DNA of 64,000 nt from Antedon mediterranea (lineage: Eukaryota; Echinodermata; Crinoidea; Comatulida; Antedonidae). The notes beneath the pieces were generated by a model that did no database searches, was not told the DNA's origin, and saw nothing but the letters and a program-made list of their open reading frames with translations. Positions 12,735 through 23,101 of this stretch are shown piece after piece. Each line of letters opens with the position of its first letter. Position 1 is the first letter of the stretch. The translations under genes were made by a program, and so were the position numbers. The stretch is from NCBI RefSeq assembly GCF_964355755.1, contig NC_092673.1, positions 32,249,648 through 32,313,647 of the forward strand. Direction: 5' to 3'.

Positions 12735-12967
12735 TGGATATATAGCTCATATAGGATACTACATGGCCGGACCGCAAATAAAATACGATATATATATGAT
12801 GACGTAGTAGATATCTACACATGCGTAGAAGAACTCCTGGATTGGAGTAGTAGGGAGATTTCCTTCCAGAAATCTCGGATTGAATCCTTCGTTCCGATAA
12901 AATGACGATAGAAATTATAATTTGTAGTTGATTTTGAAGTAATCGATATATTGTTAAATATTATAGT
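12735..12967 (+). promoter_or_regulatory. Short 5' flank of RARS2
   Basis: Only ~230 bp separate the foldback element from the RARS2 start codon, so the promoter and 5' untranslated region must lie here or inside the repeat. No TATA box or other defined element is convincing. A 44 bp word at 12817-12860, beginning ACACATGCGTAGAAGAAC, recurs exactly at 18305-18348, downstream of the gene. A short open frame across this stretch has no recognisable product. Confidence 0.35.
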
Positions 12968-15900
12968 ATGGCGACTAAAAAATTACGAGAAATTGTAGCA
13001 AAGCAGGTAAGAACACAGTCGTTTTCAAGCAAGTTAAAGGCTAGGCCTAGGCCCATGTGCATTAAAAATACAAGATCAATACAATGAAGCGTGATAATAT
13101 TTTGACCACAGTACAAGGCATATTTTCCTCGGTTTACAACCATCTCTGCGAGGATATCCAGTGGTAGCCTAGGAGAATTGATTCTACCGGTACCTAATTT
13201 GCGATACATTTTGTATATGTAATTTGGATTAAATGGTAACATTTTATATTAATTATATTTTTATTAAATTGTTTATTTTATGTTGAAATTGTATTTGCAG
13301 GTTTCTATGGCAATAGGTTTGACAGAAGAGCAAATTCTACCACTGATTAATTTTTCTCAACTTATGTTAAATAAAAGGTAATGTTACAAAATAGCATTAA
13401 TCAGTTGAAAATTAAATATCAAATCCTTTTCATAAGGGGACACTTGATCCCCTAAATAGTAGTTCTACTGTGCATATGTAACTTTAATACTAAATAATTA
13501 ATAATTTCATTTTTGGTTTACTTAATTTTGTTGTTAGATGTGGAGGTGAATTAAGTGTGTCTGTCAAGTCCCTAAATCATATTCAGAATCCGGGTCAAGT
13601 ACTCTCAGACTCTGAACTCATAAAATATGCTGGAAAGGTTGCTGCTAAGGTAACAACTTAAATTTGAATTTGCTTTTATTTCAAAGACCAAAACAAATCA
13701 GATAAAATAATTGTAATTTATTTTTTAGATAACGCATCCCGGAAAGTACATTGAGAATATTGCTATAGACTCAACTCACATTAGTTTTAAGATAAAACCA
13801 TCCAGATTTGTTGAGGTAAGAAAAAAAGAGCTTATATTTTGCTTCTCATCTCCTAACTACTCAACTTATAAATTCAATTCAATAAAACTTTATTATCCCC
13901 AGCAAACTCCGGGGAAATTCATAAATAGACAAATTCCATGATTTACTTTTTTCTTTTTTTATTTGTTTTTAGTATGTTTTAGGAGAAATAAACTCAGCTG
14001 GCCAACAGTATGGCATTCCAAGATCAAATGAGCCAAAGAAAAAAGTTATAATTGAATACAGGTTGGTGCGTTTCTTTTATTAATTTTCTTTCAATTGAAT
14101 ACTAATTTAGTTTATTATTAAACATAATTTTTAAGTGAAATTTTTTATTCCTTTCAGTTCTCCAAATATTGCAAAACCTTTTCATGCTGGTCATCTGCGG
14201 TCAACAGTTATAGGTCAATTTTTAACAAATTTGCATAAATTGCTTGGACACCAGGTGACCAGTATCAATTACCTAGGTGACTGGGGAACCCAGTTTGGTA
14301 TTTTAGCAGCAGGATTGAAGAAACAAAACCAAACTGTCTTTTCAACAAGATCTTTATTTGACGTTTATGTAGCAGCTAACAGCGAAGCTGAAGTAAATGC
14401 GCAGTTCAAAATAAAAGCAAGAGAAATCTTTAGAAAAATGGAAGATGGCGATGAAGAAATATTAAGTTTGTGGCGTGAAATTCGTGATCAAAGTGTTTCT
14501 GATTACTCACACACATACAAGGTAAAAATGAAAACAAATGATGAATATTTTATAACTACCGTATACCTTTTTTCTATGAATTTTAAATTAAATAATTGTT
14601 TTTGTTTTTTTCTTTTAAAGCGTTTAGGAATAAAATTTGATGAATATTCTGGGGAATCTAAGTACAGACAATCAGCTCAAGATCTTACGAATCAACTCAA
14701 AGAAACAAATATACTTCAAAAAGCTATGTAAGTACAGCACAGAGTTTGGTTGGTTTGTTTGCAAAATGAATGCAAGAAATTACAAATAGTTATCTTTCTT
14801 TTAATAACAGAAATGGAACCGACATAATTGACCTTTCACCTGATGGATCCATGTCAAAGTTCGTGACCCTTGCTCGTAGTGATGGCACATCTCTGTACAT
14901 TACTCGTGACCTAGCTGCAGCCATTGAGCGATTCAAGCGTTACGAGTTTGACAACATGTATTATGTTGTAGATAAAAGCCAGGCAGATCATTTTTCTGGG
15001 TTGTTCCAGACGCTTAGTAAGATTGGCCATGATTGGTCAGATAGGTATGGTAACGTATCAGATTTTGGTCAGGGTATATAATAAAATGTAATCACAAAAG
15101 CTGAACATGTGTTCTAAGATGCTCCCCAATTGAAGTATTTAATACAGCACTGATTTAATATTTGCAATAAAATCAATTGTAAATTATATGTATAGCATGG
15201 TAGATCTCGAGTACACCAGCAGAGAAGTATCCGTCAATGACGGTCATGTGACTTCAGTAGAAGACGACTACAAGAACAGTAACTGTAACAACAATAAGAA
15301 TTTTTTTTTCTTTTGGAAGGTGTCATCATCTATCATTTGGACGCGTCCTCGGCATGAGCACTCGGAAAGGCAATGTGGTTTTTTTGGAAGATATTATAGA
15401 AGAGGCTAAGTTACATATGCTACAAAACATGAGAGCCTCTAAAAGTAAGAAATGAAACATTTTATAAATTAATTTTCAATGTTTACTCAAAACAAAAAAG
15501 TTTATAATTTGTACTGAACTTTCTTTCTGAACATGTAATCATTCTCAACAGTAGGATTAGTAAACAATTTATTTAATATTTTAGACACAAAGAAATTTGA
15601 AAGTGAAGTTGATGAGGAACACGTTGCTGAAACACTCGGCGTTTCTGCTATTATAGTTCAAGATTTTAAATTTAAATTGACGTCAGATTACAGGTTTGAA
15701 TGGGATAGAGCCTTACAAGACAATGGAAACACTGGTGTGTTTCTGCAGTATACTCACGCTAGACTAAGCAGGTATGTCACATGATCAGTAGGCATGTAGG
15801 TTTGAATGGGATAGAGCATTACAAGCACTGGTGTTTCTGCACTATACTCGCGCAAGACTAAGCAGGTATGTCACATGATGATCAATAGGTATGTCACATG

Positions 15901-16956
15901 ATCAGTGTAGGTATTTCACATGATCAGTATGTATGTCTCATGATCAGTAACTATGTCTCATGATCAGTATGTATGTCTCATGATCAGTAACTATGTCACA
16001 TGATCAGTATGTATGTCTCATGATCAGTAACTATGTCTCATGATCAGTATGTATGTCTCATGATCAGTAACTATGTCTCATGATCAGTATGTATGTCTCA
16101 TGATCAGTAAATATGTCTCATGATCAGTATGTATGTCTCATGATCAGTATGTATGTCACATGATCAGTAACTATGTCTCATGATCAGTAACTATGTCTCA
16201 TGATCAGTATGTATGTCTCATGATCAGTAACTATGTCTAATGATCAGTAGGTATGTCACATGATCAGACCTTCTAACACAAAATCAAAGAGGTTCTAAAC
16301 AAATTTATCATTTCATTTCTACTGTGTATTTTTTACAAATGTTCGTTTTGATTTACAATATCTTACTTTAGTATTTGTAGAAAGAGTGGTGTGTCTTTAA
16401 ATCTAGATGCTGATACTAATTTACTCCTGGAAGAAGAGGCTATTCAACTTGTACATCATCTTGCCCTGTTTGAGGGAGCAATCCAAACTGCATACACTGA
16501 AAAGGAAGCATGTCGTATTGTTAATTACCTTTTTAAGCTTTGGTAAGTTGCCAATTACAATTTGATTAAATTTGATTTATCTTTAGACGTTTGTTTTGTT
16601 ACTTACCCTTTTTGATGACTCAAATGTGAATTTTCCTTTTTCTGTTCAATGTTTCAGCCGCCTGATCTCAATAGCTTACAAAGTATTACGAGTTGAAGGA
16701 ACTCCCACAGACCTTGCAGAGGTAGGGACAATACAGTGCAAACACTGTGTTACAGCAGCATATGTTTTCTATTATGAAATAACCTAAATAAATATTTACG
16801 ATTTTGAAATTAAAGACTTCGTGATCATTGTTTCCATAAACATGATTTTTCTATAATTTTCTTTTACAGGCTAGGTTGCTCCTCTTCAACCATTCTCAGG
16901 ACATTCTTAGTACCGGTATGAAAGTACTCGGTTTAAAACCACTCAACAAGATGTAG
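12968..16956 (+). CDS. RARS2: Mitochondrial arginyl-tRNA synthetase, 13 exons, frame break in exon 11
   Basis: Class I synthetase that charges mitochondrial tRNA-Arg. Exons: 12968-13006, 13301-13377, 13538-13649, 13729-13815, 13973-14061, 14158-14521, 14621-14727, 14811-15044, 15320-15444, 15585-15771, 16372-16541, 16658-16721, 16870-16956. All have GT..AG borders and matching phases. The HIGH-type signature reads HAGH near residue 144 (exon 6), and the KMSKS-type loop reads MSTRKG near residue 382 (exon 9). Exons 11-13 encode the C-terminal anticodon-binding domain and end LNKM-stop. The exons sum to 1742 nt, one base short of 581 codons; the human protein is about 578 residues. The missing base is in exon 11 near 16500, where the frame ending AYTE must move by one to continue ACRIVNYLF. 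As written, the mRNA would stop three codons into exon 12. A sequencing or assembly indel in the A run, or an allelic lesion, could explain this. The start was chosen because it gives an in-frame first exon with a good donor. Confidence 0.93.
13872..13930. repeat. LINE/SINE 3'-tail fragment in RARS2 intron 4
   Basis: TTCAATTCAATAAAACTTTATTATCCCC followed by a short hairpin (CTCCGGGGA) resembles the (TTCAA)n-type tails also seen at 25.48, 31.92, 36.1 and 61.1 kb. It is too short to classify. Confidence 0.35.
15772..16265. repeat. Minisatellite derived from the RARS2 exon 10 splice donor
   Basis: Directly after the exon 10 donor GTATGTCACATGATCAGTAG there is a decayed second copy of the last ~75 bases of exon 10 with its donor (about 15799-15885). 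About twenty units of 20 bp follow, of the type TATGTCTCATGATCAGTA, alternating as a 40 bp dimer (..AAC / ..TATG). About half the units keep a GTATGT donor core. Confidence 0.9.
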
Positions 16957-17133
16957 CAATATACCATACAACCAACCAGAGACATACAGTATATAGATAA
17001 TATACATCTCTTATTCAACCAACCATGGAGGTATAACTCCATTAACAACCAACATTATTTTACTTACACGATGTTAGTGCTTAACTATGTAATTATGGAA
17101 ATAGTTATTGAAATATGCTTATACACAAATAAA
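16957..17133 (+). terminator. RARS2 3' UTR and poly(A) signal
   Basis: The stop at 16954-16956 is followed by ~170 bp of non-coding DNA and an AATAAA at 17128-17133. This hexamer sits at the very start of the duplicated segment 17125-18230, so the repeat may supply the gene's polyadenylation signal. Confidence 0.45.
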
Positions 17134-17329
17134 TATTATTATTATTAGCCATTGATTTATTTAGTGCAGCTCAATACAACAATGCAATACTACACACAAA
17201 AATTACAATATTTTATACATTGGTTTGTAACTTAAAGTAAACATTTCCTTAACATATACATAGTCTCTAAAAGTATATATCTTGATTTGTTAATAAATAT
17301 CATGTACTGTATTACTGTACATCTTAAGC

Positions 17330-17461
17330 TCTGTCTACACTACACAAAATATAGTGTGATGTACACAAATATGGTAGTGATATGACATCACCATGTCCAT
17401 ATATGGGCACATTACATTTTTTTGTCACATAAAGTTTGATGGTGTAGACAGAGCTTTAGTT
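17330..17461. mobile_element. Palindromic MITE (family A), copy 2
   Basis: Same element as at 2226-2359, inherited with the duplicated segment. The differences are a few bases, for example GTCACATAAAG here against GTCGCATAAAG there. Confidence 0.85.
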
Positions 17462-17581
17462 AAAAACTCATTCAATGATTCAATAAAATCTATAATGTTA
17501 TCTCTTTCTATTAGATTTTCGTACTTAAGGTCCCATAATCAATGTAATATATAACATCATGGTATAAAAATAATAACTTAA

Positions 17582-18206
17582 AGACCCCTTCCCTGCAATT
17601 TTGGACGTTTTTTGCAAAATAATACATATATATCACTTTAAAAACATTAAACCATGTCATTCCTTGTCTTAAATGTACGTTTTATGGTAAATTATGATAA
17701 AAAGTGAGAAACAATGCACTACCTAAGTAGCTCGCGGCGATCGACCTCTCATGGACGGTCTTAGGCCTAGCCTAGCTAGGCTTAGTTTTGTAGGCCTAGC
17801 TGGTAAACATCGGTAACGTACGAACATCGTACGCTAGCTATATACCTAGCCTGAAGTTGTATAGTTGCTGCATTAATTGTCTTTCTATTTTTGCCAGACT
17901 CCGTTGATACAAATTGGGGAAAACCCGGTATTTTCGCTGAAAAGTTAGGAGTCTTCCATTTGTTTTGGCCTCACGATCGATCGAAAAGTGGGCGAATTAC
18001 AGGTGAAAAACAAAAATATCAATCCACGCGCAATGCATTTTGGGATTTATAGCGGGCCGCTATAATTATTAGAATCTACTTATTTTTCACATTTGTAACC
18101 GTTTAAAGACGAAAAAAGTTATCGCAATATGACCATATAGTATTATTTTTACATTAAATATAATTTGTGATCTTAAATTAGATCTAAAAAACGTGGGAAG
18201 GGGGCT
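17582..18206 (+). mobile_element. 625 bp TIR element at a TTAA site, copy 1
   Basis: Flanked on both sides by TTAA (17578-17581 and 18207-18210). Termini are inverted: AGACCCCTTCCC at the left and GGGAAGGGGGCT at the right. There is no transposase frame. TTAA target duplication is the hallmark of piggyBac-type transposition; assignment to that superfamily is inference. The empty site is preserved at 2478-2481. Confidence 0.88.
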
Positions 18207-18230
18207 TTAATTTACACATTATAGTTTTGT

Positions 18231-18889
18231 TACTAGCTAGGCGCGGCCTAGCCAGGCCGCCTATCTATATACTCTCTAGCCTAGGCCTAGCTAGCCTACG
18301 TATTACACATGCGTAGAAGAACTCCTGGATTGGAGTAGTAGGGAGATTCTGTAGAATGCTGCGAATCAACTGTTACATTTTTTTAGACCAAAACGTAACC
18401 ATGTAGAAATCGTATGCGCAGTCTGAATGTTCTATTGACATGTCTGCGTCGATGATTAATTGTCAACAAAAATGTATTGCTGAACAATTCTGTTTTAGTT
18501 TCATAACAATCGGACTACGAAAAGTTCACTTTCTTACGACTGGTAATTTTAAGTAGTTGGTAATATTAATAAAATATGCAATTTTTATATTTGAATTATC
18601 ATTATTTGCCTGCCATCTTCTGTCATTAAAAATTGCGTTAATCTATAGAATATTAAATTATGCATTTGACCATGTATGTTGTTAGCGTGTCCGGTGTCCA
18701 CACATAGAACAATCGTGTTTTTAATATATGGCTAAGCAGTGGTTTCTTCATAAATCTCCTTAATTATCGATGTAATTAAACTGTAACATTGTGGGCGGTC
18801 CGCGCTCTGTCGGCGAGAGTCAAGGAACCCTTGATCTCACGTCGATGCATATCCTTCTATTCTTTAATCCATGTGTAGACAGAGCTTAA
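18231..18889. other. Gene-free spacer with 44 bp duplicate and MITE end
   Basis: Rich in TAGGCCTA-like words around 18235-18300. The exact 44 bp copy of the RARS2 upstream word lies at 18305-18348. At 18871-18889 a GTGTAGACAGAGCTTAA fragment is the right end of a family A MITE, and it supplied the TTAA used by the next insertion. No gene seen. Confidence 0.6.
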
Positions 18890-19515
18890 AGCCCCATTCC
18901 CTACGTTTTTTAGATCTAATTTAAGATCACAAACTATATTTAATGTAAAAATAATACTATATGGTCCTATTGCGATAACTTTTTTCGTCTTTAAATGGTT
19001 AAAAATGTGAAAAATAAGTCGATTTTAATAATTATAGCGGCCCGCTATAAATCCCAAAATGCATTGCGCGCGGATTGATATTTTTGTTTTTCACCTGTAA
19101 TTCGCCCACTTTTCGATCGATCGTGAGGCCAAAACAAATGGAAGACTCCTAACTTTTCAGCGAAAATACCGGGTTTTCCCCAATTTGTATCAACGGAGTC
19201 TGGCAAAAATAGAAAGACAATTAATGCAGCAACTATACAACGTCAGGCTAGGTATATAGCTCGCGTACGATGTTCGTACGTTACCGATGTTTACCAGCTA
19301 GGCCTACAAAATTAAGCCTAGCTAGGCTAGGCCTAAGACCGTCCACGAGAGGTCGATCGCCACGAGCTACTTAGGTAGTGCATTGTTTCTCACTTTTTAT
19401 CATAATTTACCATAAAACGTACATTTAAGACAAGAAATGACATGGTTTAATGTTTTTAAAGTGATATATATGTATAATTTTCCAAAAAACGTCCAAAATT
19501 GCAGGGAAGGGGTCT
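18890..19515 (-). mobile_element. 626 bp TIR element at a TTAA site, copy 2, inverted
   Basis: Reverse-complement relative of 17582-18206 at high identity over its full length, flanked by TTAA at 18886-18889 and 19516-19519. Ends are AGCCCCATTCCC and GGAAGGGGTCT. The two copies lie ~680 bp apart in opposite orientation and could pair as a ~620 bp stem. Confidence 0.88.
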
Positions 19516-19831
19516 TTAACATCTTCCTACTACACTATCTTTGGTATTATTATGAGAGGGCGCCATCTACCGGGTATTGCTTTAAAAGTATAAATGGGAA
19601 ACAAATTTTTTAAACCCTGCTGCTGAGAAGACTTAAAAGTTCTTCTCGTTTTATTATTGAATACTAAATATATACAGTAGTTACACGTCATCATTAAATT
19701 CTGGTAATAGGTAAGAAAATGTTAGTTTCTAACTATTTATCAATGCAATATTAAACTAGGCCTAGGCATACATAGTCTAGATTAGGCTAGGCCTGCCTCC
19801 CTTAGTTAGCTAGCCTAGCGGGATATGACCG

Positions 19832-20604
19832 GTTGGGCCGCCGACAAGTTGAGCCGCCGGTGATTTCTATGAAACGCCCAGTGCATGCGTCTTTTACGAC
19901 ATTTCGCGTAGTGATTAGGATGGTGTCCTAGTACATAAAAGTCCATGGTCTCGGTTTATTGTGTCATGAAAATAAATAATATATAATTACATAGGCCTAT
20001 TACAATTAACACAGCAAAGGAAAGTAGTAATATTTAATAATTTAATTGTTTTTAATCTTTCGAGGAAAAAATTCAGTGCACTCATAATTTTTCTCGCGTG
20101 TAGGCCTCACGTACTACTACTAATTAATAGAGTATTAACATTTTTCGAATGAGGTTAAATAAATATTATTTTTTATTTACTAATCTTTTAATATCATATT
20201 TTATTGAATTTTAAAATGTTAATACACAAAATATTTTACTAAAAAACGTGATTTTATGTAATTATTTTACCGAAAAATGGAGTAGGCCTAGGGTAGTTCA
20301 TACAACTGCCGACTGAGTGAGGGGCAACATGTTTACGTCGTCATTTTTGGCTAAAAACGATCACTTTCGGTGATGTTTTATATTTTGGAATCTACAAGCC
20401 AGATTTTCATAATTATTTCTTTAATTATAATATTTAATAATATATATACTAAAAACCATGATATATAAACGTTTGAATGTACATCATTATCGGCGCCGGT
20501 ATCCCTAACATAAATTGAAAGAGCACCGGCGAAAGTTAGCATTTCGCGTTCCATAGAAAATAACGTTTTTCTGGCGGCGGCTCAACTTGTCGGCGGCTCA
20601 ACTT
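19832..20604. mobile_element. ~770 bp TIR element with doubled GTTGAGCCGCCG ends
   Basis: The left end carries GTTGGGCCGCCGACAAGTTG followed by AGCCGCCG. The right end is the inverse: GGCGGCTCAACTTGTCGG then CGGCTCAAC. Each terminus therefore holds two direct copies of a GTTGAGCCGCCG word, and the two termini face each other. The interior is AT-rich and non-coding. No target duplication is obvious. Confidence 0.65.
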
Positions 20605-21016
20605 GGCCTAATCCAGCCTAGCTAGGCCTAGGCTGCTAACCTTTTTTTTAACCATCACCAACAAGAGAGGTGGGTAACCAGAGTAGGAGTGTAATGAGGT
20701 TGAACGCAAAGGCCAGGCCTAGCTTAAGTGGCGAATGGAATTCAACGCACAACTGATCTATTATAAAATAGTAATTCATTCTTATCTTAGACTATATAAT
20801 AGTAGGTCCTCTAACTCTTAATTTAGAGAAATTTCCCCCCTCCTGACAAAAAGTAAAACTGCTCTTTTTCGCACCGACCCTCTGGACAGACTATCTACTG
20901 ACTGTATATCACTTTAGATGATCACGTTGTATGAATTTGGATCCGATAATTCCTGTTGAGATGATCTTCAATAGATCCTGACACAAACTTTCAAAAATAC
21001 ATCCTTACATTCCAAG
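20605..21016 (+). promoter_or_regulatory. Upstream region of DR1
   Basis: About 410 bp of mostly unique DNA before the DR1 start codon, presumably promoter and 5' UTR. The start lies in AAGATGGCGG, a strong animal initiation context. I see no TATA box at a credible position. Confidence 0.4.
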
Positions 21017-22519
21017 ATGGCGGAAGCTAATCAAGGTCAACAACCCGATGAAGAGTTGACAGTACCACGCGCAGCTTTAAATAAAATGATCAAAGAACTG
21101 TTACCACATACTCGTGTCGCAAATGATGCTCGTGAACTGATCCTAAACTGCTGTACGGAGTTCATCCACCTGATTGCGTCGGAGGCTAATGAGGTGTGTA
21201 ATAAACAAACAAAGAAGACGATATCTCCAGACCATGTGTTATCAGGTAAAAATAGTGTATTATTGGGTGTAACTATACAAATATTACATTGAACTGATTG
21301 GGGTGTGTGTTTTTTAAAGAAAATTGCCAAAGCTCTGTCTACACTAGTTTGTAAAAAAAAGTGTGATGTGCCCAAATATGGTAGTGATATGACATCATCA
21401 TCATGTCTATAATTATGGGCACATCACATTTTTTTGGTACATAAAGTTTGATAGTGTAGACAAAGCTTAAAGTTAGCAATCCTTTTTACATAACAAAAAC
21501 ATACACAAAATGCCCTTGGGAATCATGACACATGACAGGATTTGAACTCAGGACCTTTGGATTGTTAGTTGAGCATAATAACCACAAAACCACTCCCTTT
21601 GGAACTTTACACACCCCTATTTAGGGACGCCACACCCCTATTTAGGGATGCCACACCCCTATTTAGGGACGCCACACCACTACTTATAGATGCCATAACC
21701 TCTATTTTAGAGAAGCCACAACGCTATTTATGGATGTCACACCCTTATTTAAGGATGTCACACCCCTATCTAGGGACGCCAGACTCCTATTTAGGGACGT
21801 CACACCCCTATTTAAAGATGTTACACCCTTATTTCAGGACTTCACACCACTATTTAGGGAAGTCACGTCCCTATTTAGAGATGACACACCCCTGTTTAGG
21901 GATGTCGCATTCCTACTTTACTAATTTAGGGTCATCACACCCCTATTTTGAGACACCCTATTAAAGGAACACTTTCTTATTTGAATTCCCAAAATTATTT
22001 AAGCTCCTAATTCAATTGAATAATAATAATTGTTCTTTTGTTCACAGCACTAGAAAGACTAGGCTATGCTGCTTACCTGGATGACTGTAGGTCTGTCTTA
22101 CAAGAATGTAAGACAGAAGCCGTTAGACGACGCAAAAAAAGTCATCGTTTGGAAAATTTAGGAATACCAGAAGAGGAGTTATTACGCCAACAAGAAGCTC
22201 TCTTTGAAGAGGTGTGTATGGTTGTATATCATGCATTTTTTTAAATTTTGTGTTCCACACTTTTAAATTATTACACTCAAATAAGGTTGTGCACAGTTTA
22301 TCTGTAGTCCCATTACTTTTCCTATTCTAGAACTGTAATATGATTGATCATGTTCAACCATTTAATTGTGTTCTTTAGGCACGACGACAACAAGCTCTGA
22401 TAGCACAACAGGAATGGCTGGAAATGCAAGCTGCAGCTGGTCAACAGGCTGACCAGCAACTAATGAATGCACAGGTGATTCCAGGTGGTCATCAAGAATT
22501 GCAACCCCCAGAAACATGA
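21017..22519 (+). CDS. DR1: Dr1 / NC2-beta, TBP-binding transcription repressor, 3 exons
   Basis: Subunit of negative cofactor 2, which with DRAP1 (NC2-alpha) binds TBP on DNA and blocks TFIIA/TFIIB entry; also an ATAC-complex subunit. Exons 21017-21245, 22048-22211 and 22379-22519, with phases 1 and 0, give 177 residues (human ~176). Residues ~12-100 are the histone fold, with the family words PRAALNKMIKELLP, RVANDARELI and NCCTEFIHLI. The strongly conserved RLENLGIPEEELLRQQ follows in exon 2. Exon 3 encodes the Q/A-rich tail (LIAQQEWLEMQ), which ends PPET and lacks the acidic end of the vertebrate protein. Intron 1 holds a MITE, a SINE-like unit and a 21 bp minisatellite. AATAAA sequences follow at 22544 and 22752. 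All residues agree with the family; no sign of a pseudogene. Confidence 0.97.
21330..21469. mobile_element. Palindromic MITE (family A), copy 3, in DR1 intron 1
   Basis: AGCTCTGTCTACACTAG at the left, TAGTGTAGACAAAGCTTA at the right, core CCAAATATGGTAGTGATATG. Both ends are complete. Confidence 0.85.
21525..21600 (-). repeat. tRNA-derived SINE-like head in DR1 intron 1
   Basis: On the minus strand there is an A-box-like TGGTTTTGTGG and a good B box, GAGTTCAAATCC, spaced as in a tRNA gene. Stems are too degenerate for a functional tRNA, so it is read as a SINE promoter fragment. Confidence 0.45.
21601..21960. repeat. 21 bp minisatellite in DR1 intron 1
   Basis: About 17 diverged copies of a unit reading CACCCCTATTTAGGGATGC. 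Because 21 is a multiple of three, all frames stay open, which produces spurious periodic ORFs. The unit contains the short dyad CCCTATTTAGGG. Confidence 0.85.
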
Positions 22520-22956
22520 GGGGTTCAACAAAAATATGTAATTAATAAAAAAAAGTCAATCTTTAGAAATATATGATATTGAGATACTGTACCTTAGATA
22601 CACAAGAGTTGATGTTAGACCTGTGAGGGTGTGGGTGAAGTCTTGTACAGCCTGAATACCTTCCAGATAATCAAAATCTTTTCTCTGGCCATCCACTCTG
22701 TCACCATTTCCACTTTAAACCCTCTAAGTGCCTGGTAGATCCAGTATTTTAAAATAAAGGTTGGCGGGGAGGGGGGCGAGCTGTGCTGTAGGGCTGGACT
22801 TGATTTGTAGTTGTCCTACAGTATCTTTTTCACTGTAATTCTAAAAAATGTTGAATGCATTTTCCTACAGTTAAGGTATTGCCAACAACTCTTACTTTTT
22901 AGGCACTCAGTTCTTAGCCTTGCTACATTTATGTTTTTACCTTTAGGTGTGTTTAT

Positions 22957-23101
22957 TAAGCTCTGTCTACACTATCAAACTTGATGTGACAACAAAATGT
23001 GTCCATATATGGACATGACGATGTAATATCACAACCATATTTGGGCACATCACACTTTTTTTGTCAAACTAATAAACTGATAGTGAAGACAGAGCTTTAA
23101 C
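22957..23101. mobile_element. Palindromic MITE (family A), copy 4
   Basis: TTAAGCTCTGTCTACACTA at the left and GACAGAGCTTTAA at the right, with a core that is inverted relative to copy 3 (CATATTTGGGCACATCACA). Confidence 0.85.

Larger units (their letters stand above)
17125..18230. repeat. Dispersed ~475 bp segment, copy 2, interrupted
   Basis: Nearly identical to 2026-2503. Homology runs 17125-17581, is broken by a 625 bp TTAA-flanked insertion, and resumes at 18207-18230 with TTTACACATTATAG. It contains MITE A copy 2. Confidence 0.85.

Noticed and set aside
12711-12905. 64-codon frame upstream of RARS2
   Set aside because: It begins inside the foldback terminus, shows no similarity, and part of it is a duplicated non-coding word.
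21569-21964. 131-codon frame with repeated PLFRDAT and HPYLG motifs in DR1 intron 1
   Set aside because: 21 bp tandem repeat artefact lying between two certain DR1 exons.
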